A DNA stretch of 64,000 nucleotides from Limnoperna fortunei. Its lineage: Eukaryota > Mollusca > Bivalvia > Mytilida > Modiolidae. How positions within the stretch are numbered: position 1 is the first letter of the stretch; the number at the start of each line of letters is the position of its first letter. Below are positions 46,601 through 61,600 of the stretch, piece after piece. Both the position numbers and the translations under genes were made by a program. The DNA is taken from NCBI GenBank assembly GCA_944474755.1, contig OX104117.1, positions 61,991,522 through 62,055,521 of the forward strand, in the 5' to 3' direction. The notes beneath the pieces were generated by a model. It saw only the letters and a list, made by a program, of their open reading frames with translations. It made no database searches and was not told the DNA's origin.

Positions 46601-49600
46601 ACAGGTGACTGACTGGCAAGTACTCATCATAAGCTACCTCTGGACCAAATTTGATGGACCTAGGGCTTGGGCTTACAAAGATATGAAGCAAGATGTCAAG
46701 TGTTTACGCCGCCGCCGCCGCCGCCGGATTCCCATACATATGTCTCGCCTCCAGCGACTTTCGTCGCAGGCGAGACAAAAAAAACAAGTTAACCCTTACA
46801 ACTGTCATTTTGTCTGATTAAGATAAGTAATTTTATACACCAGTTTTTTTTTTCTCTGTTGTAACAAATGGTTACTTACTCCATTATTTATAAATCACTT
46901 AATTACTAAAGACACATAACAAATGTGTACAATAGTATCTAAAGTGTGAAATGCGACTACAAAACTAATTTATTTTTAGATCTCTAAACTCAGGTAAATA
47001 AAAGGAATTCTTGAAAACCCCACAACTCTTCATCATAAGTGTGTAATGTGACAAAAAACTATTTTATTTTTAGATCTATAAACACAGGTAAATGAAAGGA
47101 ATTCTTGAAAACCAGTCAACTCGTCATCATTGCGAATAATTCGCTTTATAATTTTGTTTCTACCTTGGCACATAGCACAAATAAAAACTCACAATTTTTT
47201 AATGATACCTGAATTGCAATAATAAATGCACACAATAATTTCCAAATTTACAGTAACCTCTATAGTATTAAAACTTCATTAAAATAATTTCTATGTTTTA
47301 AGACTAATTTAGTACTAACCATTACATGCCAACCATAAAGGAGAATTGCCTTTCTTGTTTTTGACATCCACCTGTGCACTTCTGAAATTGTAAGAAAATT
47401 ACTAGTAATGTTTTATCAATACTTCATGTTTGTAATGTACAGTCCAACTGTCCAGTATGTCTACTTTCCAAGCTTTATAAATTAACACAAATAAATTGAG
47501 AGCATGACCACAATAACAGTGACCAGAAAAGTCGTGCTCCCCATGCACAATTTACACATTTGACAGGAAAATGGACCTGCAACCTTCTGCTAATGAAGCC
47601 AGGGGCGTTCTTTCTTTCTTACTGACAACTACTTATGTTTAATTCTCGTAAATACAAATTATGTTATACATCAAATCTTGAATGCCTGGTGTTATTTTTC
47701 ACTGGTTTTAAGCTTGATTTGTAAATGCCACCAATGGAGATAGGATGCACCAATGGATCCTAGAGAAGAACTAGGTATCAATCCACTAAAACAAACTACT
47801 ATGTGCACTGTCATTTTTCATAGCATAAGTTAAAGTATAATAATATGGCCTGGTTAAACATGATCGCCAATAGTGATTGTTTTAGTAAATATTTTGGAAA
47901 GAAACGCAGTCGTTGATAGGAAAGTACAATAGAAGAGTTTTTAACTCATTTACGAGGAAGTGAAATTTAATTTTGAATACTTAGAGGCACCTCATGGAAA
48001 TTTGAAAAAAATAGACCCCACTACCTTTAAAATTGAAAATAAAATTTACCCCCCCCTCCCCCGCCCCCTATAAATTATTCCACCTATTTTTTAATTAAGC
48101 TGTTTGACAACGACCCATATAACTGTAAAGTTCCAGTAACAAACACCACTTCCCCCCATATTTACTTTAAAAAAACAATTTGTATATATTTACTATTTTT
48201 AAGTAGCTGTATGTGCTGCATTGGGAGCCAGCTTTAGGATGAATCTTATTTTATTTATATGGTGGTCGTCCACCAAACCAAGAAATAAATTGTTGGTTGT
48301 TGGTCCATGTGATGTTGGTTGTTGGTCCATGTGTTCATTTTTGATATTAATAATCAATCATTGAATAATTTGATAGTTTCAATTTGTTTTCAACGTGTTA
48401 GTGCGTTTCTCCGAAACTGTGGGAACAACTAATATCTAAACACGAAAAGGAAAACAAACACCATAAAAATATTAAATGTATCACAATGGAATTCCTAATA
48501 GAACTAAATCCAATTCTTTGTATTCAATTATTTATTTGGATTACAGTGGAATAAACTTTGTTCAATAAAAATATCTCAGTATTAAAGGATATATACCATT
48601 GAATCCTCAGGCCTCTCTAAGTCTCCAGATTTAAGGATAAAAACTTAATTTTATGGAAGAATCCAAAATACAATACTGTTAATATTGAAAAGTTGGATAT
48701 GTTTATTTGAGAGAAAAACTTTGAATTTTTAATCTATCTGTAAGTGGTTTCCTTTGAGACAAAAATTGAAGAAATAAGTACTAATTGAATGGTTTTTTTT
48801 GTTTTACTTTATTAAGGAGTTAATTCTAGATGAGTTAGTACAGCATGGGTAAAAACCTTTTGCATACCTTGACAAGAGTAACTCAACAAATCTGTAATGC
48901 CCTTTATCAGCTGCAATGGTTAGAGCTGTATCTCGTGAAGATGGCACTGGTGGAGCATTGACATCAGCTCCTTTGTCTAGAAGAACACGCCCAACCTCCA
49001 CATAACCACCAGATGCTGCCTCCATTAATGGAGTTAAACCAGTCTGCAATGTCAATTTAAATTTCAGTTTCCGATTAAGAAAAGTGGTTTTTTTAAAAAC
49101 ATGCATTAATTTTATATCATTTAATTTCTGCCAAATCAGGATAGAAAATTTACACAAGAAAGGAAAGACAGGCTATAGTACATAACAGTTTTGTAGAGAG
49201 GCACATTCCTAGCACAATAATGAAACCTTTAACAGATATTGATAAATTGGTGGATTGTAGCTCCAAACGGCTAAATTCTCAGTCCCTAATATACTTTTCC
49301 AGTAGCATTAAGTGTCCTGTCATTCTCCAACAGATTTTTGTAAACATGTACTTGTCCTGAATATAAATGTAGCTAAAATACTGTTTGCTGGATGTTAAGC
49401 TACTATTTAAACAATTTCCATTTCTGGGACTACAATCGCACCCCATATTTAAAGTTTACACTGATATACAAGTCATATTTGTGTATTGGTTGCATCTGAA
49501 TTATTGCATAAATTTGTCAACAGCTGTTTGTCAATTAGAAAGTATAAAATTACTAAATGTCTCTTAAAAGTGGCAAAAACATAAGAAGACTTGAATAAAT

Positions 49601-52600
49601 CTATGCAAAAATTGTGATTTAATGTTACAAATTTAGATGTAACGAGTTTTGCAAACAAATTTTAAGCTTAATTTTACTGAAATCTGGATTACAAGTACAA
49701 ACCTTTGCCCTATGTTCAATGTTAGCTTTGCGATCTACAAGTAAACTGACAACCTCATGACGACCCTGGAAGCATGCTAAGGTCAGTGCTGTATTTCGAT
49801 TGGTCTCAATCTACAAAATTTTGAAAAAAATTATTAATATTCAGGGTACACCTTTGCAAACAGCAAATTTTTAACTTTAAATGCCATCAATTTTCATTTT
49901 GCCAGAAAACAAAAAGTCTTCAGTGTTAACATTTTATCTGTATTACAAATATTTTTCTTAAAATCAACAGTGCAAATAATAGCATGTCTGCATGAATATG
50001 TTTTATATCACAGGAATCTTTTCAAGTTAACCAAAAGCATTTAGAAAAAGACTAATCGAAGCTTTTCAAATGTTTACTTGTGCATTTATATCACTGCCCA
50101 TGTCCAACAGAAGTTTGACTGCTGGCGTGTGCCCGTTCATGGCCGCTAGCATCAGTGGTGAAATTCCGAGCTTACTACCAGTTCTGAAAACACGAAAGAA
50201 CTCATTTACTTTTTACAGCTGAAAAATTTTTCTAAGAATAATATACTTTTGAAAATTGTATTCTACACTTAAACAGTTAGAGTTTAATCCATGGAGTAAA
50301 ACAGAATACAAAAACCCTTAAATGAGCTAGATGAATTAAAACTCAAATTTATAAGATGATTCTGATAATATATTTGATTTTTTAATTTTACTTTATATTA
50401 ACAGTTGTTTTTCTGCACATATATAGTATTTTGGTTACCTGGAGTTGATCTCGGCACCATGAGACAGGAGAAGTTTGATGATGTTGACATAGCCTCCTGA
50501 AGCAGCTAGGCTGAGAGGGGTGTAGTCTGACACATTTCTATGCTCCTTGTTAGCACCTCGACTTAACAGCAGCTCCACAACCTAAATAAAATGAAATATT
50601 AAAAATTGTCATTCACCAAAAAGAATTAGCTCAACTCTAGTTTTAGTACATTGAATGCACTTCTAACCTTTGACCTAATTTTCTTTCTTTTGTCACCCAA
50701 TCGTATGAGACTATAATGCATCTTTAACAAGAGTATCTGATAGTCATTCCATTTATGCAATAGTTATTGCATATTTGTGACAAGTTCTTAAAAATATACT
50801 ATTATCTGCATGAATGTTTGATGCACAATATTAAACTGAGTTATTTGCTAGTTTTTTGCATAGTAACAGCTATAATATTGTAAACAGGTATTGACACAAT
50901 CAGTATGTACAATTAAATCTTCTACACTAAAATAAATTATAACAAAAACTATTCTTTTTATTGTTAATTACCTCAAACCTGCCACCAGAGCAAGCCAGAG
51001 ACAATGGGGTGTCTTTGGTTCTCTCAGACTGGGCTTCCATGTCTGCGCCATGGTCTAACAAAATCTCAACAACATCCACATGTCCTGCAGTGGCAGCTAG
51101 GATCAATGGTGTAAACCCTGAAATATGTTACCAAATGATAATATTGCTATGCCCATAAATATTCATTACATACATGTGCTGAAAAATTTTAAGTTACATA
51201 ATTGCCTGTGAATTGAGAACATTCAAGTTTCAGACATAATCTGAAAACATGGTTCATACATCTTTTTTTGTCTCAAAATTCCATGATTTTTCAAAGCCCT
51301 TGTGACCATTTTCCACAAATTATTCTAGCATGACATGTCACTGACACTTGCAATTTTACACAGAATACGAGACAATGGCACAGTATAAATTCCCCCCCTG
51401 AAACTTTTTGTTGTAATTCTTGTATTATGATACATGATCTGAAACAAATATAGCCTCGACAAAACATCTGACAGTAATGTTTGTTATAAAAAAAGACTGT
51501 GGATTTCATTACTTTACCACGACTTTTTTTTTATTTTTGCAGTTGCATGACTTTCAAGGCCTAAAATTTTCAAATTCCTTGACTTTTCCAGGATTTAATG
51601 ACCCATATGAACCTCTGGAAAATCTTATCATCTTTTCAGGAAGTTTAGTTGAAATAAATTTATTAAATGGTTAAGTGTATGTGTGCAAAATTTCCCCAAA
51701 TTTATGATTAAACATAACTTTTGGTGAAATATATTGTGATTGAAATACCTTTCTTGTCTCTATGTTCAATGTCTGCTCCTTTTGACAACAAAAGACTGAC
51801 CAGTTCAGCATGACCACCATGGCAGGCAAGAGTCAAAGCTGTGTCATGGTTACTCTCTGTTTGAGAATCAAGATCCACTGGAGCACACAACGGAGAAATA
51901 CTCTGTGGGGAAGCAGGAGATGGATTTGGAGTAAGTGGTGTTGAGGGTGGAGGTGTAATTGTTTCCAGACCTTGCATCCCGGGCACTGTTTGGTTGTTGT
52001 AAAGATGCCTTTTAGGACGTTGGTTTTTGGGCATGGTAGCTGGTGGTACTGGAGCAGGTTGTTTTGCTTGTTGAAGTTGTTGTTGGAGAAGTTGTGCCTG
52101 TTGCTGTTGCTGTATAAACTGCTGTTGTTGTTGCTGTGACAACTGTTGCTGGGTTAACAAATGAGGTTGAAGTAAAGGCTGGGGAATAAATGCCTGAGGA
52201 AGTCCTTGAACATTTTGTGGCTGTTGTTGCAACTGTTGTTGAATATATGGCTGCAGTTGACTAATTTGTTGTCCAATTGTTTGTTGTTGAACAATTTGTT
52301 GCCCTGCCATTGGAATGTGCTGGGATGCCAACTGTTGTTGTGCAGCAAAGTTTGGTTGTGACAACATCTGAAGAAGTTGTTCTTGTTGTTCAGGTGTCAA
52401 GGTTAGTTGTGGGAACTGGATGGTCTGAGTCTGTTGTTGCTGAACCTGTATTTGTTGTTGTTGTTGCTGTTGTCGAACAGTCAGTGTTTGGATCTGTTGT
52501 TTGTAGGCAGCCAGAGTTAATGCCCCTGGATTTGCCAATTGGGGTACAACCTGTGACATAGCTGTGAATAGAAATCAATAATTTATCAAACACATGATGA

Positions 52601-55600
52601 TATTTGAATGTCATTGTTTTTTAAATGTCCTTCTGTATTTTTGTTGATAAATTCCAATTTGCTTTACTTCCATCTAGACTGTATACAGGTAATTCGTCTT
52701 GCAATTCTTGCAATATTTAAATCATATTTTGATGTTCTCCTGAAGACCAAATCTAACCAATGACAATATTGAAAAAAAAATCTTAACAATTTCTGATTAG
52801 CTTTATTTTGAACCTTGCAAGGAAAATAGTTACCTTAAAAAGGAAAAAGATATATAATTGACACTAGTGAATTATGGTTACAAAATACAGTAAATGCTCA
52901 TTTTCATTTGTTTACTCAGCTGTTAACTGTATTTTAAAGCTTTTTCTCCACGTCTAAAAAAAAATTGTCAGTGGATGTGTCAATCACAACACGACTTAAT
53001 GCATTTTCTTTAAGCAAAAATCAGGCTCAATTTCATAATTATGAACTAGGCATATTAGTTTGTATTCTGAATTTACAGTGCTTACCACTTTCTTGTTCTT
53101 GTGTTAAGACACCATTTACAATGGACGTCGAGGTTGTTACTGTGGATGTAGTAGAGGTAACAGTTTGGTTATTCCTAGCTGTCCTTATGTTTTTATTACC
53201 ACCCCGCTTTGGCGTGCTTCCATTATTCCTGGTCCATAATTCCTTGTTATCTGCAATTTGGTCCTCATCCATTTGTTGACTAGAGATTACAGGAATAGTC
53301 CCTTCGTAAGGGATATTGGGAAAAACAATTTGACCAACAGCTGTTGACCCATCTGTTGTTAAGATATTGCTGATTTGCTTGTCCAGATCATTTGATGGCT
53401 CTGGATCGACAGATGATTCGATGAAAATTTCTTCCATGGTTAGGTCCTCCGGGGATGTCCATTCTTCCTGCTTCCTCCTGACCTGGGCATCTAATTTGTT
53501 TTGTAGTGCCTTGGCTCCCTGCTGTAAGACTTGATGTAACTGTTGTTGCTGATGCTGCTGTTCCAGTTGATGATGAGCACTAAGAATCAGCTGTGCCTGT
53601 GCTTTTTCTTGCAGCTCTTTCTCCACTTTCTGTAACTCTTGCAGAATCTGCTGCTTTCTTAGGATCTGTTCTTCTCTGGTTGATGCTGAATTGTCTAGTT
53701 CATTGGCCATCACATTGTTTATTATTGCCTCTAACCTTTCTGTGGCCCTGACATCAACCGTTGGGTCTGATGGTGATACATTTTCTGAGGTGTCTAGATC
53801 TAGGTTAGAGGCCATATTTTCCACAGGCATGGACGGTACAGGAGTGATGTTACTTGTTGGTTTCATTACTTTTCCTCCCCCATTTGTGTGATTCCTCTTT
53901 AAGGAATTCTGCATGTTTTTCAGTATCTGTTGTTCATTATTTCTGGCAGCTACATTAGATTCTTTGTCTAATGGTTTTTTCACAATATTTTGAGTACCTG
54001 CAACAATCAAAATTTTACAGGTAATTTAACCATCTACATTTATGCAAAAGATTTTATAATTACTTAAGCACATTATGCATAACTTAGGGGATTTGAATAT
54101 ACCAGAACTTGTACAGTATCAGTTATAAATTTCAACTTATTTCATTTGAAATAAAATGCAATGTACCTATTATATTCGACATAATGTTATTTAATCACTC
54201 ACCTATCTTTAACAGATCTTACTGTGTTTACAGTTTTTTTTTCCTTTGTAAACAGTATTATCTTTAAATATGCAGTTTAAGCACAAGTTAAAAAATATTC
54301 TTTATATCAGAAAATGTACAAGATACCACTTAAAATGCTACTGAAGTTTGAACATATTCATCAGCTCCAAATAAAATAAACCTTAACAAAAAACCTTCAG
54401 TCCAACACTGACACCATCTACTTGGATAAAGTATTGGACCAAGCATTAATTCCTAACTGGATTTTTTCCTAACTGGATTTTGAAAGTGCATACCTGGAGG
54501 AATGGTTATAAAGTTGGCAGATGTTGTTGAGTCAGGGTCACTGGGTGGTACAATGTTCCCTAAACCCTGCATAGGAACTCTGGCCTGAAATATAAAACAA
54601 TTGCAAATTTATTAAAGGATATTTAAATGTTATTACTTATGTGATATTATTAATACATGACAATAAAAAAATATGGAGTATGTTTAAAAGATTGCCTAAA
54701 ATGCAAAAGTTGTCCTATGCAGTCATTGCGGGTACTTTGTCTTGTTTGGATAATGAAGTTTGCCACTTGATGTTCTGTCAAAATATGTTTAGTTAAAAGT
54801 TGAGTATTAGTATGAACAGCAAAACAAATAAACAATATGAATGCACTATCATTTATTTTCAGCACTACATGTAGATTATATTAAATAAATATTTCTTTTA
54901 AGACTTTTTATAAACACATCAAAATCAGACTCAATGTCTTCTAACAACTTTTTGTGAAAACATGCATAGAAACACTTTTTAGCCATTTTCTTATTAAAAA
55001 AATGGTGAGAATAGATCAATGCATACTTTACATGACCTTATGTGTTATGCCTTGGAATACAAGAAAACTACCATGTGCTAAAACTCCCAATTATATAAAT
55101 CATAAGGAATCTGTATCAATAACATACTTCATTGAGGTGTGGTTCAGTCAGTTGCTCCAGCTCTGGTGAACCATTCAAAAGCACTCGGTTTGGGTATTCC
55201 AGCAACAATTTCACAACCTGTGTGTGTCCTCCTTTAGCAGCTTCAATTATCATAGTAGACCCGTCCTGTTGATGAAAACACTTTTATTTTATTGAAGAAA
55301 TTCGTAGGTTTCAAGACAACCTCTGCAACACTAACAATATATTTCTGTGATTTCACAAGATACTTCATATAAAAGGCATTGTTTATATCGCTATTACAAG
55401 ACACTTTATTAATATCTCTATTGAAGGCAAATTGTTTTTATTTCGTTTGTAAGGCATCTCATTTATCTTTCTATAACAAGAGACTGTTTTTTATTGTATA
55501 TTACATGACAACTTGTTTATATCTAGTAAAAGGTACTTTGTTTATGTCTCTATTACATGGAACTTTGCTTCTATCTCTATTACAAGGTACTTTGTTTATA

Positions 55601-58600
55601 CAGTCAAACCTCGATAAGTCGAAGTTTGAGGGACCGTAAACATATATCGAGTTATCCGAAGTTCGAGTCAACCGAGTTTAGGTTGTGACGTCATTTTCAT
55701 TATGTTATTTCAAAAAAAATTAAGGGTATTTATTTCATGTATATTGGTTTCGAACTTCGGCATCGTTTGTATTTGTAGCGTGCGATATATGAAGTATTTT
55801 TTTCTATATCCATTCAAATAAACTGACAATAATTAATAAATAGAGTGATCAAATTTATAAACTTTATTACGAAATCATAGAAAAATCAATTCAAGAGACA
55901 CTTATCAACTTACAGTTCGAAAGAACTAATTAAATTTTTTTACGTAATTGACAACACATAAGTCAACAAAAAAACAGAACGTCTTTAAAGAAACGAAACT
56001 CGACAACATATATCATTAATCAGATCAAAAGAAATTTTCAATAATTATCATTTTTAATTAAACATGACAAAATAATTTGGACAGTAATGAGCGGATCATC
56101 AATTAACCTTAATAATGCATGTACTGCGCTTGGATTATCAATTCGTTTTATTAAATGCCAATTCAAATTGTAATAGCCAATCAATAATAGTGTTTACTGT
56201 ATGACAGGTGTTTAAAATAAACAGATGCAAATTAAGTAACAATACAAAGGGAATTGTTAGTTTTGACATACGATATCGAGAGCAAAATTAACTTCGAGAC
56301 AACGGGGTCAAAATTGCACTAATTAATATTGTCCGGACTACAAAAATCCATCGAGTTAAGCGAAATATCGAAACAACCGAGATCGACACATCCGAGGATG
56401 AAATTCATTGTTGATATGGGAAAAATGCCGGGACTTAAAAATTATATCGACATAACCGAGGTATCGAGTCAACCAAGTTCGAGACAACGAGGTTCGACTG
56501 TATCTCTAGTACAAGGCATACATCTCTATTACAAGGTACTTTATTTATATCTCTATTACAAACATTTCAGGATGCTATTTACTACTATACACCGGTACGA
56601 TCCAAGTTTTTTTAAACAGCCAAAAATTAATTATTTTTTGGAATGCATTTTCATGTTTGCCATACTCACAGAACTACAATTAAAATATCAATAAGGTGAA
56701 TATAATTTAAACTACCTTAAGTTTATGGATTGGGTCTGCACCATGGGCTAACAGTAATTCCACTACAGCTAGATGACCTCCGGCACAAGCTAGAGAAAGA
56801 ACTGTGTGGTCATTGGTGGATGTAGCTCGGTTAACATCAGCTCCTAAATACAAAAGAGAAAAAAATAAGCTAAAAAACTGTCTGCTTTGCTTAAAATGTT
56901 TTATACTGAAATTAAAATCTTGACATTTTAAATGTGAAGAAGTCAGCGTGCCTTCTACAGGCTCTTGGTCAATAAAAATTAAACTAATGAAACAGGTGAG
57001 CTACTGCTCGCTCACTCAGTATACACCTGCTATTCACATCATTGAAGTGACTAAGTCAGCCAACAGGAAGTAGTTATGCCACAGACCTGAAATCAGTACT
57101 TGCAATATAGGACCACATGGCAAGGTCACGTATACAATTTCAAGTGGTTGTGATAAGTAGTTGCTGAGAAAACTGGTACGAAATTTAAGTTGTGGACGGA
57201 AGGACAGGGGTAAACCAGTATACCCCCCTTTTCTTCCAAGCAGGGGTACAATAAATTCTATACAGGGTCATTCTATTCTTTAATAGGAAATGGGTGCAGA
57301 AATAAACTTTGCATGAGACAACAAAGTAAGAATTTTAATAGATCAGTAGGTACACAAAGTAACAATTTTTTTCTGACACAGCCGTTGTTACTAAAGGCAA
57401 GAAGTAAATAAAATTTCTATATAAAATAATTTTCCATCATATAGTTTCAAAATTTATTTGAATCCTACCTTTGCTTATTAGAAACTGAACTGTACATAGA
57501 TACCCAGCTCTGGCAGCTTTCATTAGTGGGGTTCTACCACCCTCTGATTCATGCTCCTTAAATAACAAGTTGTACATAACTATTTTATACATTTTGTCAC
57601 ATATAAATTTTATTAGTTTACATTTTAGGCACTTTTTATATTTACTAACTATGCTTTAAATGGTCCCATTTCTTCTTTCAATTTTAAAAAACAATTACAA
57701 CCTCTAAAATTTATTTGATGCATCTACTTACTCCAAACACTCAAACCTAACATTTGTGGAGAAGCTCTGGTATAAACTGATATAAAATTGTTAAATATTA
57801 AATATAACATACTTAATTATATTGCCATTGCTTGTAAGGAGTAATGACAAATTTGCATAGAAATGTATACAAGTAATGTCTACTAATGATAGTTCTGACT
57901 CATTTTCTTGACATTTATTAGGTATACGACACTTATATTCTTTAAAAGCTCTTTTAAACTTGAATAATTAAAAATTTCAAACTTACAAGTTCTGCTCCAT
58001 GTACAAGTAAAACTTCAGCCACATCTGTGTGTCCATTCTCACAAGCATAGGTCAGAGCTGTGTCACCTGTTCCAGTCTGGGCATGAACATTGGAACCTTA
58101 AATAAATATGTTTTGTGTAATTTACGCTATCAGACAACAACTTTTCGTCAACTAAGCATCATAGGAGAATACAAGAATTTAGCTTAGTCAACGACCTTTA
58201 CCACAATCCATATATAGATACATTTACCTTTGAAAAAAAAATCGAAGAATGTGTCCATGGGACACTGATGCCCTCGCTAAATGAAGTCCCAAACAGGAAG
58301 TAGTTGTCCGACAGGTCTGAAAGTTGCTTAGGACGTACAACTTGTGATACTGAATCACCCTGCCAAATTTCAAATTGTTCTAATGTACGGTTTCTGAGAA
58401 AAGCTTGAAGGAAATTCATAGGTACGTATGGACATACATAAAAAAAAAGTCCCAAACAGGAAGTAGTTGTCCAACAAGTTTGAAAGTCCCTAAGGACGTA
58501 CAACTTGTGATACTGAATCACCCTGCCAAATTACAAATTGTTCTCATGTACGGTAGAAAAGCTTGACGGAAATTCGTACGGCATACCTACAGACAAATGG

Positions 58601-61600
58601 ATAGACGCACAGACAGACGAACATGAGTAAAACTTAATGCCCCGGACATGTCGTTGCAGGAGAATAAAAACCCCTTGGACAATAAATGCCAAATCCACTA
58701 CTAACTAGACTACTTTTCCTTAATTTAAATCTCACCAGCTTTCAACAGGTACTTGACTAGTTCAAGATGGCCTTCCTGTGCAGCCTCCATCAGTGGTGTA
58801 CTACAACCAAGTTCATTGTCAGCTCCAGCTTTGATAAGGAAGTCAGCTACATCTAGAAATCCACCACAACATGCCAAGGTGAGGGCTGTTTCCTGCGTTT
58901 CTTCAGTCTGGGCATTGATATCAGCACCTATAAATTTGTAAAATGAGTAAAAAAAATGAACTTCAGTATAGAGCTTGGTAGAGAGGAAATCTATATAAAT
59001 CAGGAACAAAAAAAGAAAGTAAAGAAATGAATGTAGTATGCCACTTGAATTACAACTGTAGTTTTTTTTGTCTTCATTTTATACAAATTAAAGTATAAAA
59101 TCTGGCAAAACATAAGATGACAAGGCATTTTAAAGATCATAATAGACTAACAAATACAAGGTTTCCCTTTAAAAATCATACACAGAAGATCAATAAACTC
59201 AAATTCTTATTTGTAACAATAGCAACAACATTCTTAACATTCAGTCAAACTACACACAATTGCAACAAGTCTTTCTGTGGCCTGCTGAAGCTGTTTCTAA
59301 TTAAATGGAGAAATATTTTCATTCAAAAATTATCTTGTTTCCTTGTAAAGACAAAAATGTTTTTTAAGTACACTTAAATCCTCAAAGAAAGTTTATCTTA
59401 CCATGAGCTAACAGGAGAGCAACCATTTCTTCATGTCCTTCTCGAGCAGCTTCCATGAGTGGGGTGTAACCTTCATCATTGACCTCCTCCAAGTTTGCAC
59501 CCCTTTCTATCAGAAGAAGGGCCAGATCTACATGACCCCCACAAGCTGCTAGGGTAAGTGGAGATTCAAAGCTGTCAGCAGGCATGTTCACCTAAAAGTT
59601 TTATTTCAGTTTTTGTAATTTGAGTTTTTTTTAATTTATGGCTCAAATGTTGTGTCATGTATGGTACCCTGTAAAGACACTCAGGTAAATTCGATATCTA
59701 GAGATTTTCAACTACCAACCTATGTGGTGTCCTGTTTTAATTTAATATATAATTAATAAATGTTGAATGCTTCATTTGTTGTGGAAATAAGTCTTTGTCT
59801 TATCCATCTTGGCCTTGCTCGGAAAAATATATTAAAAATTAAATGGCTCTAACTCGAAGGGGCTGACGAAAAGTGTTCAAGAAAATGGGAGTTAGAGAAA
59901 CCAGGTCTTGTGATTTCTGGAAATGCTTCAAGAGATTAACAGAATTGATATACGGTGATATATTTTAATTCAATCTCTGTCACACTGGGCCAATAAAATT
60001 GTGTTTATTTATTGTATTGGAAATATAAATCTTGTTTATACATATGTAATTTTTTTTTAAATAAAAATGTTTCAGGGCTCACGCTGGGTCAAAATTATAG
60101 GGAGAAGTGAGAAGTGAGGATAGAACAGGGGAGAAGTCAGTGGACAACAGGGGGAACTTGCATTATATGTAGCGAAAGCATCCTGTTTACTTTGTTTTAC
60201 TTTAAATAAGTGTTGGCATTTGCATTTTTATTGCTATAGGTTTTTTTAGCAGTTTAATTTATTAAAAACAAGTGTGGACTGTGAACAAGCTCTCAAAGGG
60301 ATACCCCCCCCCCCCCCGCGTTTTGCTATTTCCCCTGAATAATATCCGACAGCGACGAAAATTCTTCATGCACATCTACATATGATGTACTTCCTTCATG
60401 TAAAGTTTCATCAAAATCTGTCCAGCGATTTAGGAGGAGAAGCGCTTAAAGGGATGTGGATAGATGGACAGACAGACAGACAGGGTAATTCCTACACTTT
60501 ATATACCAAATAAAATTTCAAAGGGTACCAGTTGAACTTTGGCGCATGTACATAATAAACATGACGCGGTATTAAAAATATGAAGATTTCTTAAAATGGG
60601 AATAAAATTTGAAAAGTGACATAAGGCGATCCTACAAAATGAAAGGGCGACTTCACTTTGCTTATGAAGATGATCGACGGCGAAGTGGGACCACGATAAG
60701 GCGACTTCTTTGCCCGAGTCGCCTTCCAACGCGAGCCCTGATGTTTACTCTTATTGTTCTTGTTTAATTTTCTGCATTAGTATTAACAAGTATTGTACAT
60801 TATGTACTTGTGTCAATGAGAAGATTTATGGTAATTTCTTGATGTATGTTGTAATTAATAAAAACTAATTTCAATAAATTTAATGAAAAAGGCTTAACAA
60901 AATACTAATTGATAACAGTTAGGTCTTAAAAACATAAATATTAGAAATGGTATCATTAAAAAGAAAAAAAACAAGCTTGGCATTTTACAGATATGGCTTC
61001 AATCTTCACACCTTTAAAGACGAATTATTAACCAAGCCATCAATACTTTTAGTTAGTTATTCATGGTTTTTACATTTTAACATTAATTATATAAGGGAAA
61101 GATGCATACTTATAAGAAATCACAGGTGTTCAAGCGATACGATTTCGCACTACTGAAGTTTGACTATACATGAACATTGTTGTAACAACTATAGTTTTAT
61201 GCCATTAAAAATGAAGGACTGTTATTTTCTGCACTTTGCAAAGTCTACATATTCATCCTTCTATTTTAAATTAAACTACAAATAGCACATGAAGGTCTCT
61301 ATAATACCTGTGCTCCACTGTCCAGGAGAAGTCGAGCCACTTCTACATGTCCGTCCATAGAGGCTTCCATGAGTGCTGTGTGCATTTCATCTGTCTTGTG
61401 TTCCTGGTCAGCCCCAGCTTCTAACAAAAACTTTACCATTTCAAGATGTCCTATTTAAGAAAAAAAAATCTTGTTATCTGTAACCAACAGGAATTTACAC
61501 TAACAGTCGCCCAGTCGCCCAAGGCGACTAAATATTTTCATGGGCGAGTAAAGTTTGCTTTTCGATCGTCCAGGTGGAGATCTGTGATGATTTGGTTGAT

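Noticed and set aside
52277..52561. Val-rich plus-strand frame opposite exon K
   Set aside because: Antisense shadow of the Gln-rich exon (TTG/GTT repeats); no independent evidence.
56329..56694. 121-codon plus-strand frame in the ANKHD1 intron
   Set aside because: Translation of the repeated CGAG words of the pogo/Tigger-like MITE and flank; no protein family.
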